Below, one piece after another: positions 1 to 5,363 of a stretch of 9,309 nucleotides of DNA. The stretch comes from an uncultured Lachnospiraceae bacterium (GTDB taxonomy: Bacteria; Bacillota; Clostridia; Lachnospirales; Lachnospiraceae). The notes below the pieces were generated by a model. It did no database searches, had not been told where the DNA came from, and worked only from the letters and a program-made list of their open reading frames with translations. The stretch spans positions 1 through 9,309 of the forward strand of contig CACZPX010000078.1 in NCBI GenBank assembly GCA_902783095.1, given 5' to 3'. A program made the translations under genes and the position numbers. Within the stretch, counting starts at the first letter, position 1. Each line of letters opens with the position of its first letter.

Positions 1-1
1 C

Positions 2-541
2 AAGCCGATCTTTTACGCCGGCATGGGCGAAAAGCTCTCCGATCTGGAACCGTTCTATCCGGACCGCATGGCCTCCCGCATTCTGGGTATGGGCGACGTG
101 CTGACCCTGATCGAGAAGGCACAGGCGGAGATCGACGAACGCGACGCCAAGGAGCTGGAGGCGAAGATCCGCAAGGCGGAGTTCAACTTCAACGACTTTC
201 TGGACCAGTTCAAGCAGATCCGCAAGATGGGCGGCTTATCGAGCCTGCTGGGCATGATCCCGGGCATGTCGTCCAAGATCAAGGCCGCGGATATGCCGGA
301 TGAGAGGTCGATCAGACGGATCGAATCCATCATCCTCTCCATGACCATGGAGGAGCGCGAAAAGCCGTCGGTCATCAACCCCTCGCGCAAACAGCGCATC
401 GCACGGGGCGCCGGCGTAGACATCTCCGAGGTCAACAAGCTGATGAAGCAGTTTGAACAGTCCAAGAAGATGATGAAGCAGATGACGGGAATGATGGGCA
501 AGAAGGGCCGCTTCGGCGGACTCGGCAAATTGCCTTTCTAA
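2..541 (+). CDS. ffh: Signal recognition particle GTPase Ffh, C-terminal part (5' end outside window)
   Basis: Ffh (SRP54) binds signal peptides of nascent membrane and secreted proteins together with the SRP RNA and hands the ribosome to FtsY. Only the last 179 residues are present; the frame is open from base 2 and the start lies upstream. Fragment residues 8-33 carry the end of the G domain (GEKLSDLEPF, PDRMASRILGMGD). A charged linker follows, then the methionine-rich M domain: GGLSSLLGMIPGM at about 76-89, the RNA-binding segment NPSRKQRIARGAG at about 126-138, and the Met/Lys-rich tail with repeated KMMKQM-like stretches. The protein ends in a Gly-rich tail (GGLGKLPF), as is usual. The gene heads the conserved ffh-rpsP-rimM-trmD-rplS cluster of Firmicutes; rpsP follows after 29 bases with no terminator between them. 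The identification is secure. Confidence 0.97.
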   Translation, partial: KPIFYAGMGEKLSDLEPFYPDRMASRILGMGDVLTLIEKAQAEIDERDAKELEAKIRKAEFNFNDFLDQFKQIRKMGGLSSLLGMIPGMSSKIKAADMPDERSIRRIESIILSMTMEEREKPSVINPSRKQRIARGAGVDISEVNKLMKQFEQSKKMMKQMTGMMGKKGRFGGLGKLPF

Positions 542-556
542 ATAGAAAATCATTTT

Positions 557-563
557 AGGAGGA
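557..563 (+). promoter_or_regulatory. Strong ribosome binding site of rpsP
   Basis: AGGAGGA lies 7 bases before the ATG at 571. It is a near-perfect match to the 3' end of 16S rRNA, as expected for a highly expressed ribosomal protein gene, and it fixes the start. Confidence 0.85.
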
Positions 564-570
564 ACATAAG

Positions 571-813
571 ATGGCAGTAAGGATTCGTCTGAGAAGGATG
601 GGCAAGAAGAAAGCTCCTTTCTACAGAGTTCTGGTCGCGGACGCCCGCTCTCCCAGAGACGGCAGATTCATCGAGGAGATCGGTTACTACGATCCCAACC
701 AGGAGCCCAGCGTGATCAAGATCGATACCGAAAAGGCAAAGAAGTGGCTTGAGAATGGCGCAAAGCCCTCCGAGACCGTTGCTAAGCTTTTAAAGATCGC
801 TGGCGTTGAATAA
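571..813 (+). CDS. rpsP: 30S ribosomal protein S16
   Basis: S16 is a primary binding protein of the 30S subunit and helps 16S rRNA fold. The 80-residue product has the family's usual length. It begins with the characteristic MAVRIRLRRMG and continues with KKAPFYRVLVADARSPRDGR and IEEIGYYDPNQEP, which together diagnose S16. The ATG at 571 has an ideal AGGAGGA upstream. Arginine codons here are mostly AGA/AGG, while the non-ribosomal neighbours favour CGC/CGG, which suggests selection for high expression. It lies between ffh and khpA, 13 bases before the latter, and is presumably co-transcribed with both. Confidence 0.98.
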   Translation: MAVRIRLRRMGKKKAPFYRVLVADARSPRDGRFIEEIGYYDPNQEPSVIKIDTEKAKKWLENGAKPSETVAKLLKIAGVE

Positions 814-826
814 ACCGGAGGTCTTT

Positions 827-1054
827 ATGAAGGAACTGGTCGAGGTGATCGCGAAAGCGCTGGTGAACAATCCCGACGAAGTCGTGGTCATTGAAACAGA
901 GGAGAACGGTGAGACCCGTCTGGATCTTACCGTGGATCCTTCGGACATGGGCAAGGTGATCGGCAAGCAGGGCCGCATCGCGAAAGCGATCCGCACCGTT
1001 TTGAAGGTCGCCGCCTCAAAAGAAAACAAGCGCGTCACTTTGGACATCAACTGA
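827..1054 (+). CDS. khpA: KH-domain RNA-binding protein KhpA (YlqC family)
   Basis: This small single-KH-domain protein (75 residues) belongs to the KhpA/YlqC family, which in Gram-positive bacteria binds RNA, often with KhpB/Jag, and affects cell division and envelope growth. The KH signature is clear: VDPSDMGKVIGKQGR at residues 36-50, with the GKQG loop at 46-49, followed by IAKAIRTVLKVAA. The ATG at 827 was chosen because it has a GGAGG (817-821) at good spacing. An in-frame TTG at 806 would overlap the end of rpsP and lacks a ribosome binding site. Its place between rpsP and rimM is the standard one for the family in Firmicutes. Confidence 0.93.
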   Translation: MKELVEVIAKALVNNPDEVVVIETEENGETRLDLTVDPSDMGKVIGKQGRIAKAIRTVLKVAASKENKRVTLDIN

Positions 1055-1075
1055 AGGGCCGCGTAAAACAGGCTG

Positions 1076-1588
1076 ATGAACGATACGTTTCGTGTAGGTG
1101 TTGTGACCAACACACATGGCCTGAAGGGCGAGATAAAGGTCTTCCCTACCACAGAGGACATCCGGCGGTTCGACGTTCTGCCGGAGGTCCTGATCGAAGG
1201 TGGGGACGGCCTTTGTTCCTATGCCGTGGAGCAGGCCAGATACAGCAAAAATCTCGTGATCTTAAAGCTTGCGGGCATCGACAGTATCGAAGCCGCGGAG
1301 GCCATCAAGGGGAAGGACCTGATGGTCAGCCGGGAGAACGCGATCCCGCTTGAAGAAGGGGAATTCTACATCGCGGACGCGCTGGGACTGCCCGTCTTTG
1401 ACGAAAACGGGACGCAGATCGGCACCCTAAAGGAGATCTTTCCGACCGGGGCGAACGACGTTTACGTGGTGAAGCGCACCGGCAAAAAGGACCTGCTGCT
1501 GCCGGGGATCCCGCAGTGCGTCAAAAAGGTGGACGTGGAAGCCGGACGGATCGACGTGGTGGTGCTGGACGGACTGGAGGATCTATGA
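1076..1588 (+). CDS. rimM: 16S rRNA processing / 30S maturation factor RimM
   Basis: RimM binds S19 and the 30S head and assists maturation of the 16S 3' domain. The 170-residue protein has the two expected domains. The N-terminal RimM barrel starts with VGVVTNTHGLKGEIKV (residues 7-22). The C-terminal PRC barrel spans about 96-168, with EFYIADALGLPVFDENG, TGANDVYVV (124-132) and LLLPGIP (140-146), and ends in LDGLEDL. The region before the ATG at 1076 shows no good ribosome binding site, only a weak AGG, so translation may lean on coupling to khpA, which ends 21 bases earlier. The stop codon overlaps the trmD start as ATGA, so the two are probably translationally coupled. Confidence 0.95.
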   Translation: MNDTFRVGVVTNTHGLKGEIKVFPTTEDIRRFDVLPEVLIEGGDGLCSYAVEQARYSKNLVILKLAGIDSIEAAEAIKGKDLMVSRENAIPLEEGEFYIADALGLPVFDENGTQIGTLKEIFPTGANDVYVVKRTGKKDLLLPGIPQCVKKVDVEAGRIDVVVLDGLEDL

Positions 1589-2268
1589 CCTTTCACGTGC
1601 TGACGCTCTTTCCGGAGATGATCGAAGAGGTGGTGAACACCAGCATCATCGGGCGGGCCGTAAAGGCCGGCCATATTGCGGTGGAGACCGTCAACATCCG
1701 TGACTTCTCGGACCGCGGAAACGGCCGTGTGGACGACTATCCCTACGGCGGCGGCGCGGGCATGGTGATGCAGCCCGGGCCCATCGACAGGGCTTGCCGG
1801 AAGGCCATGGAGACGGCAGCCCCCGGGACGCGGGTGATCTACACCTCGCCGCAGGGCCGCGTTTTTGACCAGGCCATGGCAAGGGAACTGGCGGCGGAAG
1901 AGGATCTGATCATCCTCTGCGGGCATTACGAGGGCGTGGACGAGCGCATCATAGAAAAGATCGTGACGGACGAGGTGTCCATCGGCGACTACGTCCTGAC
2001 CGGCGGGGAACTGCCGGCGCTGGTGATGATCGACGCGATCGCGCGGATGGCGCCCGGCGTTTTAAAGAATGAGGAGTCCGGCGTGGAAGAGAGCTTTTCC
2101 GACGGGCTTCTGGAATATCCGCAGTATACCAGACCGCCGGAATACGAAGGCCGCAAGGTGCCGGACATCCTGCTTTCCGGAGACCATGAGAAGGTAAAGG
2201 CCTGGCGCAGGGAACGATCTTTGGAGCGGACCTTGAAAAAACGCCCGGACCTGTTGAAAAACCGATAA
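1585..2268 (+). CDS. trmD: tRNA (guanine-N1-)-methyltransferase TrmD
   Basis: TrmD transfers a methyl group from S-adenosylmethionine to N1 of G37 in tRNAs with a G at position 36, which prevents +1 frameshifting; it is usually essential. The 227-residue product carries the typical signatures: FHVLTLFPEM at the start, YPYGGGAGMVMQPGPI (53-68), the knotted SAM-binding region TSPQGRVFDQ...LCGHYEGVDERI (88-122), and IGDYVLTGGELPALVMIDAIARM (in pieces across 133-155). The motif EESFSDGLLEYPQYTRPP at about 168-185 holds the conserved catalytic Asp (D173). The ATG at 1585 overlaps the rimM stop and has GGAGG at 1576-1580. An upstream in-frame start at 1516 would lie deep inside rimM and was rejected. 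Confidence 0.98.
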   Translation: MTFHVLTLFPEMIEEVVNTSIIGRAVKAGHIAVETVNIRDFSDRGNGRVDDYPYGGGAGMVMQPGPIDRACRKAMETAAPGTRVIYTSPQGRVFDQAMARELAAEEDLIILCGHYEGVDERIIEKIVTDEVSIGDYVLTGGELPALVMIDAIARMAPGVLKNEESGVEESFSDGLLEYPQYTRPPEYEGRKVPDILLSGDHEKVKAWRRERSLERTLKKRPDLLKNR

Positions 2269-2275
2269 AAACCGC

Positions 2276-2304
2276 TTGCAAAAGCATAAGGCTTGTGTTA
2301 TCTT
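2276..2304 (+). promoter_or_regulatory. Candidate vegetative promoter for rplS
   Basis: A TTGCAA (2276-2281) is followed after 17 bases by TATCTT (2299-2304), which is preceded by TG one base upstream (2296-2297), giving an extended -10. Each hexamer matches the SigA consensus at four of six positions. Transcription would begin near 2311 and yield a leader of about 74 bases before rplS. The element sits just after the trmD stop, where a separate r-protein promoter would be useful. It lies inside an inverted repeat (CGCTTGC 2273-2279 and GCAAGCG 2307-2313). The prediction is by eye only. Confidence 0.45.
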
Positions 2305-2315
2305 AGGCAAGCGTG

Positions 2316-2380
2316 AAAAGATGGCCCTCTGTCGTATGTAGGCGATTGCCAGCGTTAACGGACATCTTAAATAAGGAGGA
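2316..2380 (+). promoter_or_regulatory. Possible structured 5' leader of rplS (L19 leader candidate)
   Basis: The leader can close a stem between AAGATG (2318-2323) and CATCTT (2363-2368), with a few further pairs inside (CC with GG) and a small internal hairpin GGC-GATT-GCC (2341-2350). The ribosome binding site AAGGAGGA follows at 2373-2380. Autoregulatory L19 leaders are known upstream of rplS in Firmicutes, so such an element is plausible here. I cannot match it to the known consensus from memory, so assignment to that family is a guess based on position and base pairing. Confidence 0.3.
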
Positions 2381-2384
2381 AAGA

Positions 2385-2732
2385 ATGAACGAAATCATCA
2401 AGAAGATCGAAGCGGCCCAGTTAAAGGAGAACGTCACCGATTTCAACATCGGCGATACCGTCCGTGTTCACGCCAAGATCAAGGAAGGCAACCGCGAGAG
2501 AATCCAGGTATTTGAAGGCACTGTCATCAAGAGACAGAACGGCGGCGCAAGAGAGACCTTCACCGTCCGCAAGAACTCCAATGGCGTAGGCGTCGAGAGA
2601 ACCTGGCCGCTGCACACCCCCAACATCGACAAGATCGAAGTCGTGCGCAGAGGTAAGGTGAGAAGAGCCAGACTGAACTACCTGCGTGACCGCGTCGGCA
2701 AATCCGCCAAGGTCAAGGAACTGGTTCGATAA
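2385..2732 (+). CDS. rplS: 50S ribosomal protein L19
   Basis: L19 lies at the interface of the 30S and 50S subunits. The 115-residue product is of normal length and has diagnostic motifs: FNIGDTVRVHAKIKEGNRERIQVFEGTVI (residues 20-48, in pieces), FTVRKNSNGVGVERTWPLH and RRGKVRRARLNYLRDRVGK near the end. The ATG at 2385 has AAGGAGGA at 2373-2380. An upstream in-frame start at 2313 would add 24 residues foreign to the family and run through the leader. Arginine is encoded by AGA in about half the cases, unlike the surrounding housekeeping genes. A strong intrinsic terminator follows the stop codon by 11 bases. Confidence 0.98.
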   Translation: MNEIIKKIEAAQLKENVTDFNIGDTVRVHAKIKEGNRERIQVFEGTVIKRQNGGARETFTVRKNSNGVGVERTWPLHTPNIDKIEVVRRGKVRRARLNYLRDRVGKSAKVKELVR

Positions 2733-2743
2733 TCTTCACTTCG

Positions 2744-2775
2744 AAGGGGACAACGCAAGGTTGTCCCTTTTCTTT
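2744..2775 (+). terminator. Rho-independent terminator after rplS
   Basis: An 11-bp stem (2744-2754 with 2760-2770, including one G-T pair) closes a GCAAG loop and is followed by a T-rich tract, TTTTCTTT (2768-2775). The core pairing is GGGACAAC with GTTGTCCC. This is a textbook intrinsic terminator. It lies only 20 bases before the lepB start, so it may attenuate rather than fully stop transcription into lepB-rbgA-rnhB. Confidence 0.9.
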
Positions 2776-2795
2776 AACGGAAGGAGCAGCCGTCC

Positions 2796-3353
2796 ATGGC
2801 ACAGTCTTACATAACCGATGCGCGCGGTCCGCGGGACCTCTTTTCCGAGGCCGTCCGCTGGATCGTCGAGATCTGCGTGGTGATCAGTTTCGCCCTGCTG
2901 CTGATCTGGTGCTTCGGCGTGCGCGTGGAGATCTCCGGCCACTCCATGGAACCGAGCATGAACGAAGGGGACGTGGTGCTGCTGGACCGGGTTTCGTACC
3001 GGCTGGGAACCGTCGACCGCTTCGACGCGGTGGGCTATATGCGTGACGATACGCTTGCCGTAAAGCGCGTGGTCGGGCTGCCCGGCGAGACCGTGCAGAT
3101 CGTAAACGGGACCGTGCTGATAGACGGAGAGGAACTGCCCCTTCCCGACTATATGGGTTCTTTTCTGGTGGCCGGCGTGGCGGACGCCCCGGTCATGGTA
3201 GGCGAAAATGAGTACTTCCTGCTGGGGGACAACGGGGAAAGCAGCGAGGACAGCCGCTTTTACACCGTGGGCAACGTCGCGCGCAGCGAGATCCGCGGGC
3301 GCGTCTGGTTCCGTATCGCGCCGTTCAAGGACATCGGCAGGATCACAAAGTGA
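2796..3353 (+). CDS. lepB: Signal peptidase I (type I leader peptidase)
   Basis: This membrane-bound serine protease removes signal peptides from exported preproteins. The 185-residue protein has a short cytoplasmic N-terminus, one membrane segment at about 24-40, and the catalytic domain outside. Box B is SGHSMEPSM with nucleophile Ser50. Box D is LAVKRVVGLPGETV with general-base Lys90. Box E is GDNGESSEDSR (144-154), where the more usual GDNR has Gly in place of Arg. The single membrane segment and length fit the Gram-positive type. The ATG at 2796 has AAGGAG at 2781-2786. No promoter fits in the 20 bases between the upstream terminator and the start, so expression presumably depends on readthrough or a promoter within rplS. 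rbgA follows after 7 bases. Confidence 0.96.
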   Translation: MAQSYITDARGPRDLFSEAVRWIVEICVVISFALLLIWCFGVRVEISGHSMEPSMNEGDVVLLDRVSYRLGTVDRFDAVGYMRDDTLAVKRVVGLPGETVQIVNGTVLIDGEELPLPDYMGSFLVAGVADAPVMVGENEYFLLGDNGESSEDSRFYTVGNVARSEIRGRVWFRIAPFKDIGRITK

Positions 3354-3360
3354 GGAAACG

Positions 3361-4224
3361 ATGAACGTACAGTGGTATCCCGGACATATGACCAGAGCCC
3401 GCAGGGCCATGCAGGAGCAGATCCGCCTGATCGATCTGGTGATCGAACTGACGGACGCCAGGCTCCCTCTGTCCGGCCGCAATCCGGATCTGAACGAGCT
3501 GGCCAAAAACAAGGCCAGACTGCTGATCCTCAACAAGGCGGATCTGGCGGATCCCGCCGTGACCGAGCGCTTTGTGCAGCGCTTTGAAGCGGAGGGACTG
3601 GGCGTGCTCACGCTCGATTCGCGAAAGAACAGCGGTACCAGGACGATCGACGCGGCCATAGCGAAAGCCGTGGCGGAAAAGACGGAGCGGGACCGCAAAA
3701 AGGGCATCTTAAACCGTTCGGTCAAGGTGATGGTGGCCGGCATCCCGAACGTCGGCAAGTCCACCTTTATCAATTCCCTGGTGAAACGGTCCGCGGCCAA
3801 GACGGGGGACCGCCCCGGCGTGACCAAGGGCAATCAGTGGATCCAGCTGAAAAAGGGCGTGGACCTGCTGGATACGCCCGGTATTCTATGGCCCAAGATC
3901 GACGACGAGCAGGCCGGCATGCGGCTGGCGCTCGTGGGCACCGTCAACGACAACATCCTGGACGGCCGTGAGCTGGCCTGCTACGGCCTGGCCTTCTTAT
4001 CCGGCAGATATCCGGGACTTCTGGAAAAGAAATACGCGGTGGACGAGAGCCTGCCGGCAGCGCAGCTGCTCGCGGCGATCGCCGAGAACCGCAAACTCAT
4101 CAAAAAAGGCGCGGAGCCGGATCTGGACCGCGCGGCTGCGATGTTTCTGGACGATCTGCGCGGCGGCCGGATCGGCCGGATCAGCCTGGAGGAACCGGAG
4201 GAGCACGATGGCCAGGAAGCTTGA
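3361..4224 (+). CDS. rbgA: Ribosome biogenesis GTPase RbgA (YlqF)
   Basis: RbgA is a circularly permuted GTPase that drives a late step of 50S subunit assembly. The 287-residue protein shows the permuted motif order: G4 NKAD at residues 58-61, then G1 GIPNVGKST (127-135), G2 near Thr155 (PGVTKG) and G3 DTPG (171-174). The N-terminal WYPGHMTRARR (5-15) and the C-terminal helical domain are typical of YlqF. The ATG at 3361 was chosen because it matches the family start MNVQWYPGHM and has GAGGAA (3352-3357) overlapping the lepB stop. The longer open frame from 3208 runs inside lepB and is not used. The 3' end overlaps rnhB by 17 bases. Confidence 0.97.
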   Translation: MNVQWYPGHMTRARRAMQEQIRLIDLVIELTDARLPLSGRNPDLNELAKNKARLLILNKADLADPAVTERFVQRFEAEGLGVLTLDSRKNSGTRTIDAAIAKAVAEKTERDRKKGILNRSVKVMVAGIPNVGKSTFINSLVKRSAAKTGDRPGVTKGNQWIQLKKGVDLLDTPGILWPKIDDEQAGMRLALVGTVNDNILDGRELACYGLAFLSGRYPGLLEKKYAVDESLPAAQLLAAIAENRKLIKKGAEPDLDRAAAMFLDDLRGGRIGRISLEEPEEHDGQEA

Positions 4225-4840
4225 CGAGCAGGCGGAACACGCGCGTCTGGAGGCGATGCGGGAATACGAACGCCGTCTGGCGGACGTGGACATGATCTGC
4301 GGGATCGACGAGGCCGGACGCGGACCCCTGGCGGGCCCTGTGGTGGCCGCCGCCTGCATCCTGCCGCGGGATCTGGACATCTGGTATCTGAACGATTCCA
4401 AAAAGGTTTCGGAAAAGCGGCGGGAAGAGCTCTACCTTATCATCCGGGAGAAAGCCATAGCCTGGGGCGTGGGGATCGTGGACCAGACCGTGATCGACGA
4501 GATCAATATCCTGCAGGCGACCTATATGGCCATGCGCACCGCCATAAGCCAGCTGGACTGCGTGCCCGGCATGCTCTTAAACGACGCGGTCACCATCCCC
4601 GGCGTGGACGTTCCGCAGCTTCCCATCGTCCACGGGGACGCAAAGAGCGTTTCGATCGCTGCGGCCAGCATCCTGGCCAAGGTCACCAGGGACCACATCA
4701 TGCTGGAATACGACAGACAGTATCCCGGCTACGGCTTTGCCAAGCACAAAGGGTACGGCACCGCCGACCACATCGCGGCCATCCGTACGCTGGGCCCCTG
4801 CGCCATCCACCGCAGGACCTTCATCAAAAACTTTATCTGA
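4208..4840 (+). CDS. rnhB: Ribonuclease HII
   Basis: RNase HII cleaves RNA in RNA-DNA hybrids and removes single ribonucleotides misinserted in DNA. The 210-residue protein contains the signature GIDEAGRGPLAGPVV (residues 32-46) with catalytic Asp34 and Glu35. It continues with LNDSKKVSEKRRE (61-73), a third likely acidic residue in LLNDAV (Asp126) and a fourth in SILAKVTRD (Asp162). The C-terminus has YGFAKHKGYGT and GPCAIHRRTF, which are typical. The ATG at 4208 lies inside the end of rbgA, with GGAGGAG at 4197-4203 as its ribosome binding site; the overlap indicates translational coupling. The N-terminal 30 residues are highly charged and helical-looking, as in other Firmicutes. A hairpin terminator begins at the stop codon. 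Confidence 0.97.
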   Translation: MARKLDEQAEHARLEAMREYERRLADVDMICGIDEAGRGPLAGPVVAAACILPRDLDIWYLNDSKKVSEKRREELYLIIREKAIAWGVGIVDQTVIDEINILQATYMAMRTAISQLDCVPGMLLNDAVTIPGVDVPQLPIVHGDAKSVSIAAASILAKVTRDHIMLEYDRQYPGYGFAKHKGYGTADHIAAIRTLGPCAIHRRTFIKNFI

Positions 4841-4862
4841 GTCCCCGGTCGGGGACTTCTTT
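4840..4862 (+). terminator. Probable intrinsic terminator after rnhB
   Basis: GTCCCC (4841-4846) pairs with GGGGAC (4851-4856) around a GGTC loop. One more A-T pair comes from the last base of the stop codon, and TTCTTT follows. The stem is strong but the T-tract is short and interrupted, so termination may be partial. Confidence 0.65.
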
Positions 4863-4866
4863 GGTT

Positions 4867-4899
4867 CCGTCATCCTGCGGGCATTCGCCCGAAGGACGG
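4867..4899 (+). repeat. REP-like palindromic repeat, copy 1
   Basis: The unit runs GTCATCCTGCGGGC, then ATTC, then GCCCGAAGGAC. It folds into a hairpin: CGGGC (4878-4882) pairs with GCCCG (4887-4891) around ATTC. Past a G-A mismatch, TCCT pairs with AGGA. An outer CCG (4867-4869) pairs with CGG (4897-4899) across a bulged TCA. The same 29-base unit recurs 43 bases downstream with two differences. Confidence 0.8.
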
Positions 4900-4911
4900 T
4901 CATTTCCAATT

Positions 4912-4940
4912 GTCATCCTGCGGGCTTTCGCCCGAAGGAT
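4912..4940 (+). repeat. REP-like palindromic repeat, copy 2
   Basis: This is a direct copy of the unit at 4869-4897, identical at 27 of 29 positions; the loop is TTTC instead of ATTC and the last base is T instead of C. CGGGC (4921-4925) pairs with GCCCG (4930-4934), and ATCCT pairs with AGGAT outside a G-A mismatch. It ends 25 bases before the yraN start and would place a stable hairpin in the 5' leader of any transcript that enters from rnhB. Confidence 0.8.
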
Positions 4941-4965
4941 CCCGTCACTGCAGAGAGAAATCGTC

Positions 4966-5331
4966 ATGAGAAAGAATACCAGAAAAGTCGGATACTGCTA
5001 CGAGGACCTGGCCGCTTCCTACCTGTACCAGAAAGGCTACCGGATTATGGAACGCAATTTCCGCAACCGCTTTGGGGAGATCGACATCATCGCGCTGGCG
5101 CCGGACGGCACGCTGGTGATGGCGGAGGTCAAATACCGCAACAGCGACCTGGAACTGGAGCCGCTGGAAGCGGTGACCGTAAGAAAGCGCCGTCAGATCT
5201 CCTATATTGCCCTGTTTTACCTGAATAAGATCAAAGCGGCAGACGATGCCGCCTGCCGTTTTGACGTGATCGGGATCGACCGTACCGGCCGGATCACCCA
5301 TATTGAAAATGCCTTTGACTTTACACGCTGA
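4966..5331 (+). CDS. yraN: YraN family (UPF0102) endonuclease-fold protein
   Basis: The product has 121 residues, the usual length for this family, which has a restriction-endonuclease-like fold. Its cellular role is poorly defined and it is often found beside rnhB. Visible motifs are GYCYEDLAASYLYQKGYRI near the N-terminus (family pattern G..E..A...L...G), then FGEIDIIA with Asp40, VMAEVKYR with Glu54 and Lys56 (the E-x-K part of the PD-(D/E)XK site), and LEAVTVRKRRQI followed by RFDVIGID. The ATG at 4966 matches the family start. Its ribosome binding site is weak (AGAGAG at 4952-4957). The frame is open upstream to 4861, but that part runs through the palindromic repeats and is not credible. 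No promoter was found in front of it. Confidence 0.9.
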   Translation: MRKNTRKVGYCYEDLAASYLYQKGYRIMERNFRNRFGEIDIIALAPDGTLVMAEVKYRNSDLELEPLEAVTVRKRRQISYIALFYLNKIKAADDAACRFDVIGIDRTGRITHIENAFDFTR

Positions 5332-5363
5332 GCCGGTGAGAGACTTTGCGAGGCGCCCCGGGA

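Noticed and set aside
2273..2313. Terminator of trmD formed by CGCTTGC and GCAAGCG
   Set aside because: The loop is 27 bases and no T-tract follows; the region reads better as a promoter with a flanking dyad.
3208..3360. N-terminal extension of RbgA
   Set aside because: These 51 codons lie inside lepB in another frame. The family start is MNVQWYPGHM at 3361, which has its own ribosome binding site.
2736..3833. Long open frame on the - strand opposite lepB and rbgA
   Set aside because: It runs antisense to two genes with clear catalytic motifs, has no ribosome binding site, and its translation resembles no family. Long antisense frames are common in GC-rich sequence.
4867..4940. Possible CRISPR array
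   Set aside because: Only two units with a 14-base spacer are present. The units are strongly palindromic with loop differences, and no cas gene is nearby; a REP-like element fits better.
4910..4940. Promoter for yraN starting at TTGTCA (4910-4915)
   Set aside because: The -35 match is good, but the region 15-19 bases downstream is CG-rich repeat sequence with nothing like a -10.
5332..5363. Bidirectional terminator between yraN and citC
   Set aside because: No stem of useful length with a T- or A-tract was found in these 32 bases.
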